A DNA stretch of 64,000 nt from Hydnum rufescens UP504 (GCA_014904985.1 MU129050.1:101980-165979); one strand, 5' to 3'; positions 49,001 to 60,823 are shown, numbered from the stretch's first letter. Program-made: numbers and translations. The notes: a model not told the origin generated them from the sequence alone.

Positions 49001-49515
49001 AGCCACCATTTCAGCTACAGTAACCACACAAAAGGAATGGAACCAGCACAAAAGGTAGGATTTTAGAGTTCCAATATCAGCTCACCTACAGTAGATAGCC
49101 TCAGTTAGGCATTCTGTACGAGATAGGAACAATTATGGCTGTCGTAAGGAGAGCCGCGAGCGGCCTCAGCCGAGAGCCGGAAGCATCGCGTCGCTAGTTA
49201 CAGTAAACCAGTAAAATCTTCCTGCGATTCATCTCATCCTCTAGCCCGTCCTCCCTCTCTTCGCTACACCGTCCCCAAGCACTGTGAGCTCCCTTCTCAA
49301 TCGTGATTGTGCCTCATCCTCGGCCGCGTTCCGTCTTCTCCTACATTCGCAACCCCTGCGTGCTGTATTCAGGGCTAGGGCTTGTTACTGGATGGAGAAA
49401 CGACGCGCCCGACGCGTCCACGGCGTGCTATTTATTGCCCATAGTATTTCTCTCTTTGTTTTGGCACGCCCGTCTCCATTGTTCGATCGAGGCTGACCAT
49501 GCCTTAGCTGTGTAG
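46078..49515. other. 3.4-kb gap without a recognised gene
   Basis: Several open frames of 60-150 residues occur (for example 46478-46861 plus, 46725-47171 minus, 47851-48138 plus), but none shows a family motif or joins to neighbours. The last 300 bases are pyrimidine-rich and probably the promoter and 5' UTR of NHP6. Confidence 0.45.
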
Positions 49516-50305
49516 ATGCCTAAAGCCGAGAGTTCCGCAAAGAGCGAGGTCCGCAAGACCGTGCGTATTCTCCTTCTAAAATCTCACCTGGGCGTGCATT
49601 ATATGAGAGGCTGGACTGATACGAATCGGCGGTTTCTAACGTCGGTTTAGAGAAAGGCGTCAGGGGCCACCACCGAAAAGGTTGTCAAAGGGACGAAGAA
49701 AAGAGCAGCTGTCAAGGATCCTAATGCACCCAAGAGGCCTCTCTCCGCGTTTATGTTCTTTTCCAAGGTCTGCTTTTATTCACGTCCCGACGCGTAATTC
49801 AGGCGGGTTTTTGCTCTGCACTAATCCAGTCGGACCTTGCGCCTTCAGGACTGGAGAGAGCGAGTCAAGTCTGAGAATCCGGAGGCATCATTCGGTCTGT
49901 TATACTTCATCGTTGCTCACGCATCAGGCCTGGATGATATGGTGCATCTTTATGCAGCCGACCAAGGAAAACTGTTGGGTGCAAAATGGAAAGAGCTTGA
50001 TGAGGAGGAAAAGAAGGTGCGAATATTCGGCGCCTCTACCTATCACATCATTTGGTTGCACTCTCATTCCTGTACTACGATACTTGATCTCGTTTTCCCG
50101 ATTTGGGTCAATAGCCATATGCGAAAGCTGCTGCTGCCGATAAGGAGCGGTACGAGTTGGCTAAGGAAAAGTATAAGGTATGTTTTCATCCACTCAGGTC
50201 TGCTAAGGCGAATCCATTGTTCTCACGTCTCATTCTTTCCCACAGACTAATGGCTCTGCTGAAGCCCCGGCCGCCGCCGGAAGTGGGGGCGAAGAAGAAG
50301 ATTAA
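49516..50305 (+). CDS. NHP6: HMG-box chromatin protein (NHP6/HMGB type)
   Basis: Abundant non-sequence-specific DNA-bending protein that assists nucleosome reorganisation (for example with FACT). Six exons, 49516-49560, 49651-49767, 49849-49894, 49958-50016, 50115-50177 and 50246-50305, join in phase into 129 residues. A basic tail ([12 protein letters not shown]) leads into the single HMG box: [36 protein letters not shown] and the [14 protein letters not shown] helix, ending in an acidic GGEEED tail. All the intron borders are canonical GT..AG and no frame break is seen. It is somewhat longer than yeast Nhp6 because of the N-terminal extension and tail. The gene is in the spacer of the inverted duplication and has no copy. 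Confidence 0.9.
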
Positions 50306-51569
50306 TAGCTAGGGAACGTATGTTCCTGCACATCGTCTTGCAGATCTTCCAGAAGTGCTTTGGATCTCTAATAATTCTCCCATATGCCTTTGCTTTCCCT
50401 GAACATGCTTTCGATCGCCCTTGACCTATGTACCCCGCGTCTAAATTATTATTCTCTACATCCCCTTTACGCATTGTACTTGTCCTCTCTCTCTTAGTGC
50501 TCGGGATTTTTAATGTTATGATGTGATGCTCACCCCAACAGCATACATGCGCAGAGTATTATCATTCGTAAGATGTAGTTAGTTATTTTAGATTGTGAGC
50601 TGAGTGTTGAGTAATTCTATATCGGGTCGATCTTGGGGATCGTAAATTGATTGCCAAACTAGTCCGAGGCACGAGCAACGTGTTTAAAGGCCAGATAAGC
50701 GCCAATAAAGCAAACTGAGTGAGATGAATGATTATGTAATACAATCGCGAACGCTTCGAATTAAGCTTTCATTCTCTCACTCCCCTCTCCTCACAGCTTG
50801 CTTGTACGCGCGCTGTACGGCCAAGCAACACGTCAATTATCACCCACCCACCTTCCCTTTTGTCAACCAAAACATTGCGCCCGAGTTTGGGTGGCATAGT
50901 CTTGCCTCTCAGTTTCTCGTGCGCTCCGAAGTTGCCTTAGCGGTTCCCAGAGTAAGGGGCTGCAGCTACCTGCTAGCTCCCTTTCTCCATTCCACCCTTG
51001 AAATGCGATTGATCACGTAATCTCAGACCGCTTCGGCAACTTCCACCCATATCGAACGTGAATTCCAGCGCAGATTGCTACAATCCTAATCCCTGTCTAA
51101 CCCCCTATCAAGCTGGAATTCCAGTTTGTGCATGTTCAGCTTATCTGGCACACTAGCGGTACTGTCGAGCACTGAATTCCCTTTGCCCTTGAACCTGCGG
51201 ATCAAAGGCTGCTCGACCTAAAATCCTCCTCTCCATGCCCGTTCTAAATCGGTTAAGAAACAGCTAGTTCACAAGTCGCTACCAATCGGATCTAATCACG
51301 AGCCACAGGTGCACGTATCCTAATGGTTTTCTGGTTTAGAGAAGATACCGTACATGCTTGCATAAATTGGCCAGAAAATGTCGAAATGGGAGGTAATTGC
51401 GGATATCGCGAGTAGATAGAACCCTGGCTGAAGAAAGATGACAAAGCGTAAGAGGCAGCGTACGGACAGCATCCATACTGACCCCTCAACCAAAAGGTGG
51501 AGTATCACTAAAATTTTACGCAGTGGAACCATTAAGATAATGATACCGAAAGGCCCACAGAAAGTAACA
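50306..51569. other. Intergenic between convergent genes, no gene recognised
   Basis: Likely 3' UTR of NHP6 at its start. The minus-strand frame at 51320-51569 is hydrophobic and could include a last exon of the next gene, but this is not supported. Confidence 0.45.
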
Positions 51570-51997
51570 TACGTAATCGGTGCACGGTTCTGATCAAGTT
51601 TCTTCTCTTCGTTTGCAAGTCGAATTCTGTAGCATCGCAAACCTCTCGATCGAGTTGAATTTAGTATCGGAGACTGAGAGCACCCACTGATTCCTTGCCA
51701 GGAGCACACGCATGACTCTGGCTCGCTCAATTTCGCTCATTTCGGTCCAATTTGATATCCGGGAGAGTGTCTGTGGACATAATATGAACAGCGAAAGCCA
51801 GATGTCACTGACCCAGCAAACCGAAAAGCACGGGGTGTGCTGACCCCGTCAGAGTTCACAACCAGAGGCCCAAGAGCATCAAACTTGATGGAGCCATTTG
51901 AGTTTATGTCCAAGGTCGGGGCTCCGTCGCTCTTCGCGGGTAGTGGTGGAAGCAGCAAGGGAACTTCAGGGCTTTGATTCTCTTGATCTGTAGCCAT
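51570..51997 (-). CDS. Small conserved fungal protein, function unknown (3' end unresolved)
   Basis: Starts MATDQENQSPEVPLLLPPLP, followed by SIKFDALGPLVVNSDG. After an intron comes TLSRISNWTEMSEIERARVM with RVLLARNQ, and after a second intron IRLANEEKKLDQ. The LGP-VVNSDGT-SRI-NW-MxExE-RxLxxRNQ pattern recurs in short proteins across filamentous fungi, without known role. The methionine at 51997 is preferred to an upstream GTG in the same frame. The first intron is about 51760-51830 and the second about 51620-51688. Where the last exon ends is not clear; a GTATGT donor follows near 51572. The gene is head to head with the kelch gene, with about 190 bases between starts. Confidence 0.5.
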
Positions 51998-52185
51998 TGC
52001 CAGAGTCACGAGGGGTGGACTGAACTACCGGGAGTTTCCGAATATTGTCTCCGGCCAAAAATCCCGGTTCTGTGCGTTATTTGTGCATCTTGTCGCCCTG
52101 GCTTCGGTTTGGCTCGTGGTTCTGTATAGTACGCGCTAGCATCCAATAACTGCATAGTTGTTGAGATTTTTCTGGCTCTTTTCCC

Positions 52186-54461
52186 ATGACAAGCTCGTCA
52201 CGAAAACCAGACACTTCGCGCCAAACCAAACATGTTGTTATAGCGGAGAAAGAGGGCGGGCTTCAGAAACCCCCAGGATCGACAGTGGTTGATCTTGCCG
52301 ATGCATTGGACGACACTTTTCCCCGTTCGCGACGGGGCTCATCCACAGAGCCTACTGCATCACGAAATCACGACGGAGCTAATGGTACCCTTTCGCGATT
52401 GGACACTCGCTCTAATGGGACTCCCTCTGCTGCGACATTGTCTCCGTCTACTTCGACGGCCTCACTTTCTCTCTCTTATTCCCAATCCTTGCATAAACAG
52501 CAGTCTTTCTCTGATGCTCGCCGCGCAATGCAGCGTGCTGCTGCTGCTGGAACCTCATCTACCTCCTCATCACGGAGACCGTCCGCTGCATCTAATGCCT
52601 CTGCTACTCCCACTGTGGTTTCCCCCGCGTCTGTAGTGAAGACCCCTCCTTCCTTTCCACCGCCACCGCCACCACCACCGGAAGCGAATGTTCCTTCGAC
52701 GTCTTCTCTAGGAGCAGGAGACACCCCCCAGGAGAATCCCCAATCACAAAAGAACCACGCTTCCTCGGGGCCTGCTCACACACAATCAATATCGCAACGA
52801 GGCAGTCGCAATGCACTGACACCAGGGGGCACGAACAACGCAACGCGCTCCTCATCTCGACCAACGGCCAGCACCGGGACGAGATGGCGCAATACGCCGC
52901 ATTTACCAAACTTTCAGGCCCCTCCCGTTAGTGCCGCGCTGATGCATTGGTCTCGCGCTCCTGTACATGGAGCCCTTCCCATGCGTAATTTCCGCGCGCA
53001 CAGTGTCAGTCTCGTGGACGGTGTGGCTTGGCTTTTTGGTGGAACAGACGAAAATGGATGCTGGAATAATGTTTATTGTCTGGATCTCGGTATGTCTTGG
53101 TGTATGGTTTTATTTCGTATAGGCCTTACACACGGTCTCCCCCACAGAAACATTTCAATGGACAAGCCCAGAAATGATGGGTGACCTTCCACCGCCATGT
53201 CGTGCCCACAGTGCAACTGTTGTTGGCACATCCATACTTATCTTCGGTGGTGGAGATGGGTCGACGTATTATAATCATCTCTACGTGCTGGACACAGGCA
53301 CGTGTTCGCTGTGACTTTTTGTCATTACCCCGATGTTGACTGATGTTTTGCCATTGTAATACAAAGTGACCCATAGATGGGAAAATGTGACACCGTCACA
53401 AGGCTCTCACCCTCCCCCACGCCGTGCCCACACTGCGATTCTGCACGATCAGCGCGTATACATATTTGGAGGGGGAACTGGCATCCAGGCGCTCGGCGAT
53501 CTATGGTCGCTGGACGTCAGTCAACCGAAGGAAACGTGGGAGTGGGTCTGCCTGAAGAGAAATCCCATACCATTACGACCGCCTCCTTCGGCTAAGAGCA
53601 ACGATGGTCCGATTCTCCAAAGCAATTCGACATGCGCAGAGCATTATCGGTGGTCTAAGATCATGGGACAGGCGGATAACGTGCCTGGACCGAATCCTCC
53701 GCCTCAGGGGTTATCATTCTGCTAATCTTGTCAATGACTCGATGGTCGTCATCGGTGGAAGTGATGGAGGGATGTGCTTTAATGATATTTGGATATTGGA
53801 TCTGAGTGCGTTTCCTTCATCTTCATTTCGCCATCGCATCCCCCTCTGCGTTAATTCGATTCTCGATATTGAGCGGTTTTCTGTGAATAGTAACTCTTGT
53901 ATGGAAGGATGTCAAGACCGATGTAGAAGAAAGCCCAACATTGTTGGCCCACTCCGCGACACAGGTGTGTTTGTATGGTGGTCTTCTCCTAGTCCTGGAG
54001 TTGAGCCCATGACTTGGTCAGGTCGGATCATATCTTTTCGTAATCGGGGGACATGATAACGTCAAGTATCGCCATGATGTGAGGTTGTTTAACCTGAGTA
54101 GGCCAATTTTCTCGCCTTTCCTGGACCATACATTCCCCATTGACGAGTGTTCATATTACTTACCTTCGGTGGCGATGCATTATCTAAAGTTACGCTCAAA
54201 TTCGAATCCAAGGCGATCGCAGGACGATCGCCAGTCTCCAGAGGATATCATGCTTCACTCTTATGGGACTCACGTATCTTCCTCTTTGGCGGGTTTGACG
54301 GCCAGATCGTCTACGATGATGTGTGGATACTGGATCTTGCAGCGTCCTCTTATCTCGCCCAGGTCACAGTGTTTCGTATCGACGCGGAGGACGATGACGG
54401 GGACTTTGCGACGGAGGATGAAGGGATTGAGCTGCAGGACGAGGATGGCGATGCAATCTAA
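52186..54461 (+). CDS. Kelch-repeat beta-propeller protein
   Basis: A serine/threonine/proline-rich N-terminal 230 residues, with a run of nine prolines, precedes a kelch propeller. Repeats are seen as AHSVSLVDGVAWLFGGTDEN, AHSATVVGTSILIFGGGDGS, AHTAILHDQRVYIFGGGTG, YHSANLVNDSMVVIGGSDGG and YHASLLWDSRIFLFGGFDGQ, each with the double glycine and followed by a (L/W)xLD strand; a sixth (FVIGGHDN) is readable in a shifted frame near 54040. Exon 1 ends at 53089 and exon 2 starts at 53148. The end is acidic (FRIDAEDDDGDF). Frames near 53590-53700 and 54010 do not join simply, so further introns or frame breaks exist. Similar fungal proteins act as scaffolds in cell polarity; the role here is unknown. 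Confidence 0.7.
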
Positions 54462-55564
54462 TGGTACTCTTTCGTTATCTCTTGGATATATGTATATTTT
54501 TCTGGGGGGGCGAGGGTACACCTGTACATTGTTCAACTTAATTCTAGCCGAGCACATCCAACTTCCTCCCATGGGACATAATATGGCGAACTGAGGCTCA
54601 TGAACAGGGGTCCAGTGATAGATCTGCTGTGCACACGTCTATTGACACAGTGGAATAAACGAAGGACAGCACGACAGGGCAAGGACAAATGTACATTCCA
54701 AGCACATCAGCTTCAACCCGTGGGTGGAAAAAAATGCGGGGGAAGCAAGAAAAGGAATGAGGTAAATTTGATTTTGCCGTGTAGTTTAGCATCGCAAAGG
54801 TGGACACCCCCTATCCGGTGCAGATAAGATCACGGCGGGAAATGGAGGCAAGAATACAGCCGTCGGGAGACAATATCATGAATTGAACGCGTGGACAACT
54901 CCAGTGCGCCGGGAGGGCTCCTGCGAGAACGGCACGGACAAGCGAAGCAGTATACTAATGTGCTTGCCATCAGTGCAACGCGGCGCCGCACGCGCAGGAC
55001 CCGGCACCTGAGAGCACCTGCGAAATCCATCATGGAGCCGTAATACCTGAGAACGAGAGGCACGTAAGGGACAGTGTTCCATCATCAATACATATATGTG
55101 AAATATAGATGGTTCAGACAAGTAAGTCTGTTTCACGCCATGGACGCCAGGACAACATGGCGATGTGTCTTTTGGAATAGCGATAATGGCTCAAACGCAA
55201 ATTACAGAAAAGCATCATGAAGAGAATGAAAATCAAGAAAGGCCACACTCACAGATAACATCCAACTCATGCAGAACAGATAGAGATAAACATTAACGAG
55301 TAGAGGAGAGAGAGAAGAGAGAGAAAATCTAGATTGTATACCGCACGTAGGCGGGCCACGCTGATACAACTCCAACCGGTGCGCCACTTAGGGCTGTACA
55401 ACGGGTACAGTGATTATTGGCTCGGGGATGATGCGTCAATGATGGGGAAAGGGCTGAGGGCAGGACAGGAGAAGAAAGGTGGACGCGGGAAAAAAAGGTT
55501 TTATATCCGCTAGTCGGCTAATTCCGAGGTCCATTCTCGTGCCAGAGGTTCGGGTGGCTAGATG
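54462..55564. other. Intergenic, no gene recognised
   Basis: Short open frames on the minus strand only, without domains. It contains a purine-rich GAGAGAGA-type run near 55300-55325. It ends at the edge of the inverted duplication. Confidence 0.45.
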
Positions 55565-55850
55565 AGGCGTGCATTTTTACATGTGAGGTTAAATAGTGCT
55601 AGTGTGAGGGGCGAAGGGACCTAACGGGCTTCTTCATCACATATCCAACGCGCAGCCGTGTAATTGAATAGAGAAGGATCACGAGGTCCCGACATTATCG
55701 AGCGGGTAGGAGGTCACTGCACGATGATGCCACAAACGCCGAAGAAGCAGAGGAAACAACCTCATCCCCCAGTCCTCTAATTATAAGCAAGCGGGAATAG
55801 TATCACGTATATGTTAACAGGCACATTTGACTCTCACCAAACACATTCAA
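55565..55850. repeat. Large inverted duplication, right arm (distal part)
   Basis: Reverse complement of 41810-42085. On the minus strand from 55695 it reads MSGPRDPSLFNYT, the start of the APH-like protein, and similarity stops about 130 bases later, inside that gene. The rest of the APH sequence exists only on the left. Confidence 0.8.
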
Positions 55851-56125
55851 ACACAGCAATATAAATGGCGTCTGTCACTCGTGTTCATCTCATCAAAAAA
55901 AAAAACGCTTAGCACCAGTCGACATCATTAGGGTGTTTCATGATAGAGCTCAAATGAACCCAAAAACAGCTTTGAGGCCAACTGAATTGGTTTTGTGTTG
56001 TTTTTGGTACCATTTTTGTTATTGTGGAAGACCCTATTATCGACCCCTAGCTCTTCGCCATATCAAACAGCTTCTCTCACTTGTTCGACAAAGACTGTCC
56101 CTGGGCGACTCTTCACTCCTTTTCA

Positions 56126-57739
56126 ATGTTCACGCTCGCTGTTCTTCTCGCCACGCTCGCAAGTGCATATACCCTGCCTGCATTCACCCACTCCTTTTCC
56201 ATACCCAAAATCATTGGCAGGAACGAGTGGAATCCCAGCTCTTCATTCACCCACGGTGATATTCAAAACCGCGCAGAATCCGATAGCGCTGGCAGCAACT
56301 CTCTCCCGCCAATCTATACACAATGCACAACTCCCGATACTGTCGCACTGACCTCCGATGATGGGCCATACGACTTCATGTACAATATTTCTGATACTCT
56401 GACCGCTAACGGTGCTAAAGGTACGTTCCACCCGTTGGATTTCTTGGGCTCGCAACGTGTTCGACGTGCGGACCCATCAAGCGAAGACCTGATCCTTTCT
56501 CTCCCTCGGTTTATCTAGGTACTTTCTTTGTCAATGTAAGTTTGTGATCTGTAGTTCGTATGGGCAGCACTCCCCATGAGAAGGCTTTCCACATCGGGGT
56601 CCCATCTGAACGTTGTAGGGCTATAATTATCAATGCATCTATTCGGATGAGAACATCAAACGATTGCGGTATATTGTCAGGCACCAAATAGCCTCTCATA
56701 CGTGGGTATATTTCGCAATTTCAAAATTCATCTTAGTACCTGATGTAAATTACCTTGTTGGGCTTAGATGGTCCCATCCTCACCTCAAAGATGCAAGTCC
56801 CTATTGGACGTTGTTCACTGCTTCGGTACTGATTTCATTGCTTCTTTTGCATACCGATACCGTCTATAGCTGAACGACGATCAAGGCAAGTGGCGCCGCT
56901 GTTTTCTTTCGCATAAAGCGATGACTTATTCTCTTTACACTACCACGTCCAGTCCGAGAAGAGCTTTCCAAGATCGATGGTGAGCACATCATCCCCTGTA
57001 TTAATAGTTGAAGAAAGCAGCGACATTCTTCCTTCCTCATCTCATCCTCCCCAATTTAATCCACGGACACTCATTTGCCCTCGGTTCTATAGAGGCCATC
57101 CTCCGAATAACAGGTCTTAAGTCTTCATTCCTCCGCTCGCCCTTCGGATCCTACACCTAATCCGTTCGTTCCATAGCCGCTTCTCGAGGATAAGCCTTGG
57201 TCATTTGGTCATATGATTCTGGGGACTCTAAGCCCAATGCCCGAAGCCCGTCAGGCGTGCGTGAGCAACGAAGCGTCTATGATTCATGTGTAAACGGAAA
57301 GAAAACCATTGGAATTTTTTTGAACCACGAGGTGCGTTGTACTCCTCAAATTCCTGGGTATGATCTTTTGACGGAGGAAACCCTGCAGGTATACGGTACT
57401 ACGGCTCATGAACTCGTACCGTGTGCTGTTGCCAAACTCAAAGCTGCCGGGTACAAGATGGTTACATTGGCAGAATGTCTTGGCTTGGATGCATATCGGG
57501 GTCCACCTGTGCCTCCCTCGAACAAAGATGTGTGTGGCTCGCCTCTGTCACCCTTTACTGACTACTGGATTTGTTGTAGCATACTTGGAAATATTGACAC
57601 TCGTATCAATTTCGAAACGGACGTGATTTACAATGGTACCTGGGTCTCAAATTCTCCATCTATTCACGGCTCCACCCCACTTCCACATTATATATGCGCA
57701 ATATATATATCCCTTACCGTAATTCCACCTTTGGTATAA
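56126..57739 (+). pseudogene. CE4 polysaccharide (chitin) deacetylase, right copy (damaged)
   Basis: Same plan as the left copy: signal peptide MFTLAVLLATLASAYTLP, then the CE4 blocks. Here motif 1 reads VALTSDDGP instead of TFDDGP. The segment before the His motif is two residues shorter (RYIVRHQIASHT). Two stop codons, absent on the left, occur near 57152 and 57193, flanking SVRSIAASRG. WSYDSGDS and IFLNHEV remain, and the frame continues to LTVIPPLV at 57739. Its intron at 56886-56952 keeps the GC donor of the left copy. Probably not functional. Confidence 0.75.
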
Positions 57740-58150
57740 TCTTAACCCCCCTCGCTTCTACAGTAACAATTGACGATACCTTGGAATCCACACATTATTC
57801 TCTTGCAGAATTGTGGTCGTTCTCACGGATACAATATCTTGAGACGTAGGATCTTGGGCCAGCGGGTTCGGGCTATCTTGTAGTCAATTTGCACTTGTAC
57901 GGCCTGTAGCGCTGGGGCGGGACATCGATGGTTTCCAAATGTCGATAATTCTGCACAACAAAAGTATGACATTGGAAAAGGTTCACTATGCAACCCAGCG
58001 TTTGGTGAGAAACAGGTCATCAGAGACATACATGGTGCTGGTCAGTTTAAGCCGAGTGGAGCTGGTATCCTGAAGCTCATTCGTTCGGATGTCTGTGCGA
58101 CACGTCGCACCAGAAATCCTAGAAGAGTGTATTCACATGAGTTATGAGCC

Positions 58151-60055
58151 CTACAAGGAGACCAGGAGGGATAATAAAAGCGAACGCACAGAAATAATGA
58201 ATAAGAACGAGGAGCTAAGCTGCCATGGTTCATCCACGGACAACACGCCCGTCGGACTAACTCCCCGAGCAAATTCATGAGGGGATTTTCGGCCAAGAGA
58301 GGTACGTGGCGTGAACGCGAAGGAATACCGCCAAAGAAGAGTGGGGAGAACTTTGCTGGTCTCCATCAGGGCGATGTTTTTGCCCTGTCATGTGGGAATG
58401 TCAGCTTGCGTGACATGGAGGATGATGTTGCTCCCCCGCTCACCAAGCATACCCGTGTTCCTGCTCCGAACTACAAAAAAAGAAATCAGAGAATTGTAGA
58501 TGCGTTTCTGAAACGCTACGTGCCGCGAGGATACTCTTCTCCATCGCAATCTTATCACTATCCGAAGCCTCGAGCCAGCGCTCGGGTCGGTATACCTCCG
58601 CATCCTCTCCGAATACGCCGGAGTCCTCTGGAAGACAAAGGGACTAACACCCACGCTCGTCCCCTCCGGTATGGCATACTTTCCGAGAGCCAAACCGCCT
58701 TCTGGAACGTATCTCGGCAGGTTGATCCCAGCTGACGGTATGGCTCGAAGGGTCTCTTTTATGCAGGCGTGGAAGTACTCGAGCTTGACGGCCTGGGCAT
58801 ATGTCGCTCCGCCTCCATCCAGCCTGCCCTCCGTGACGGCATTGTCGATCTCGACTTGCAGCTTTTCATACACACGGGGATGCTTGAGCAAGAAGTAGAA
58901 GAAGGCTGAAAGCAGCACAGCCGTCGTGTCGCTTCCGGCTGTGAGGATATTGCCGCACTCATTCATAACCTCATGAACAGACCACGGGGTATTGGTGCCG
59001 GGATACTTCAAAGCGATGAACTGGGCGAGCATGTCCTGCCGTTCCGAGGCTCCATCTTCTCCGGCTTGACTGGTCTGAGCATATCGTGCACTGACAAGCT
59101 TGAACACCCGTAGGAAGATTGTACGAGGACTCTGTTTTGCGAATAAGATGCTCAGCCCGATGTATGTTAGGTGTTTTGGCCATGGAGAGGGAATGAAGGA
59201 CGCGACAGAGGCGAAGGCTATCGCTGTTCTTGTGGCGTCGAGGAAATTCTCCGCATCTGTTCCACTTCGTAAAAGGTCAAAATCGTGCCCGAACTTGAGA
59301 ATGGCACAGGTTCAGGCCTAAACCGTTGAATAGAAATCACAAGGCACGTACACCCAGTTCTCCAATTACATCCATACTATAGAAGTGCAAGAACTTGCTC
59401 ATGTCGACTGATGCCCTGTCGTTATCAGACGCTTCGATGCGGCTGTCGATGATCTTGAGCAGATTATGAACGCAGGGGTTGACGTATTCTTCCAGTTTGA
59501 TCATCGAATTCAAAGAGTATACGTGAGCGCACTGAAATGGTGGTTAGGATGAAAAAAAAAAAAAAAAGACGCGTATTTATGGCAGATGATAGGTACCAGA
59601 CGTCGCCTAGCGGAGTGCTTGTCTGGATCGATTTGAGAAAACATATTCGGAGTCGAGGTCTCTGAGAATAATCCGGTTGTTTGTGTAGTCTCCCCGTACC
59701 CATAGAAAAACTCACGAAAAGCTGTATAGAAGTTTGTCTTGTGGTATTTATTGCCATGGGCATATATGGCCTTGACCGCCTCAGGGTCCGTGATACTAAC
59801 AGATGTCGGACCTACCCTAACACAGTCACCATATGTGTCATGAAGACGTTTGAGAGCCCATGCATGGTCTCTCTTGTAAGCATGGTAAATTTGCCAGAAT
59901 GGGAGTCCAAGCCGCGCAGAGAGGGGTCCGGGAAGAGGTGATAGGGAGTGAAAAAATAGGTTGTAGACGAAGTATGAGACAAGCAAAGTGAAGATTCCAA
60001 GTAAGATTTGGGAGGTATTGGGAATCGCTGCAGAGAGCTTTGAAAGCAGGACCAT
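58151..60055 (-). pseudogene. Cytochrome P450 monooxygenase, right copy (damaged)
   Basis: Starts MVLLSKLSAAIPNTSQILLG and follows the left copy closely. The first exon is open here (FFYGYGETTQ), where the left copy has a stop. I-helix AGSDTT, K-helix ETLR and haem loop FGAGTRVCLG are present. A one-base deletion near 58617 breaks the frame between QRTPA and FGEDAE; beyond it the VYRPERWLEASD segment is readable in the shifted frame. Intron 1 contains an A-rich run at 59551-59566. Each copy therefore has its own lesion; neither is intact as assembled. Confidence 0.8.
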
Positions 60056-60062
60056 ACTACTG

Positions 60063-60823
60063 CATTATTTCGACCGTAAGTTCTTGTCACGCGTCACACA
60101 GAGTCCTTGAACCAAAAAAATCTCAGTGTCACACAAATTTTTGCCCCAGGTTTGTTGATGTGAGGTTCCACTGAGTACGGTGCCCGAGCAGGATCAGGTC
60201 AAACTTTCGAATTCGCGGAGTGCTTTTGCATCCGCAGCCAATCATTTTGTGCGAACCGTCCCATTGAGCTCTCTCATGGTGCTCCCACTTTTTCTGCAAC
60301 CGCTGCTGACATTTAGTGAGTTACATAGTGCTCTCATAAGATAAACCAGAGCTTTCCTTTCACACGCACTAGCCCAGACCTCAATCCGGAACCAGGTACA
60401 AGACTAAGGGAAAGTCTGGCGGCATGTTCCGGATTCTCATGGGCATTGCCAAATGAGGTGAAGTCCTTCGGCAAGTGGCGTGCCCGCACTGCAAGAGCTA
60501 AGGCTCCACATATTAGATTAAGTATTACTCCTTGAAAAAAACTAATATATTAGAAATTTTAATAGATTATAATCTATTATAATAGATTACTAATAGGCGG
60601 GAAATGCCATACCGGCCAAGACACAGCAGAGAGCCTAGAGGGACACTGGGGACAGTTGTGAGGACAGGAGCGAAAGCGTAGGAACTTGGGATTTCAAGCA
60701 CTACTCACCGCCGCAACATGCCGAGAATATTATTACCAAATTAGGAACTTTGGCTTTCGATTTCACGCAAGCATGGGCATAGAATAAATAGTACATTGAT
60801 ATTGTCAATTACATAGTTGTGCC
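60063..60823. other. Right flank of the duplication, no gene recognised
   Basis: Contains a very AT-rich stretch at 60530-60590 with an 18-base perfect palindrome at 60561-60578 (AATAGATTATAATCTATT). It may belong to the neighbouring hAT element. No coding sequence recognised. Confidence 0.5.

Larger units (their letters stand above)
56042..60062. repeat. Large inverted duplication, right arm (main part)
   Basis: Reverse complement of 36420-40452, containing the deacetylase (plus) and P450 (minus) copies. The outer edge is 7 bases beyond the P450 ATG. Confidence 0.9.

Noticed and set aside
36429..60062. A P450/deacetylase biosynthetic gene cluster
   Set aside because: No backbone synthase, transporter or regulator is present and all copies are damaged; the layout is explained by inverted duplication.
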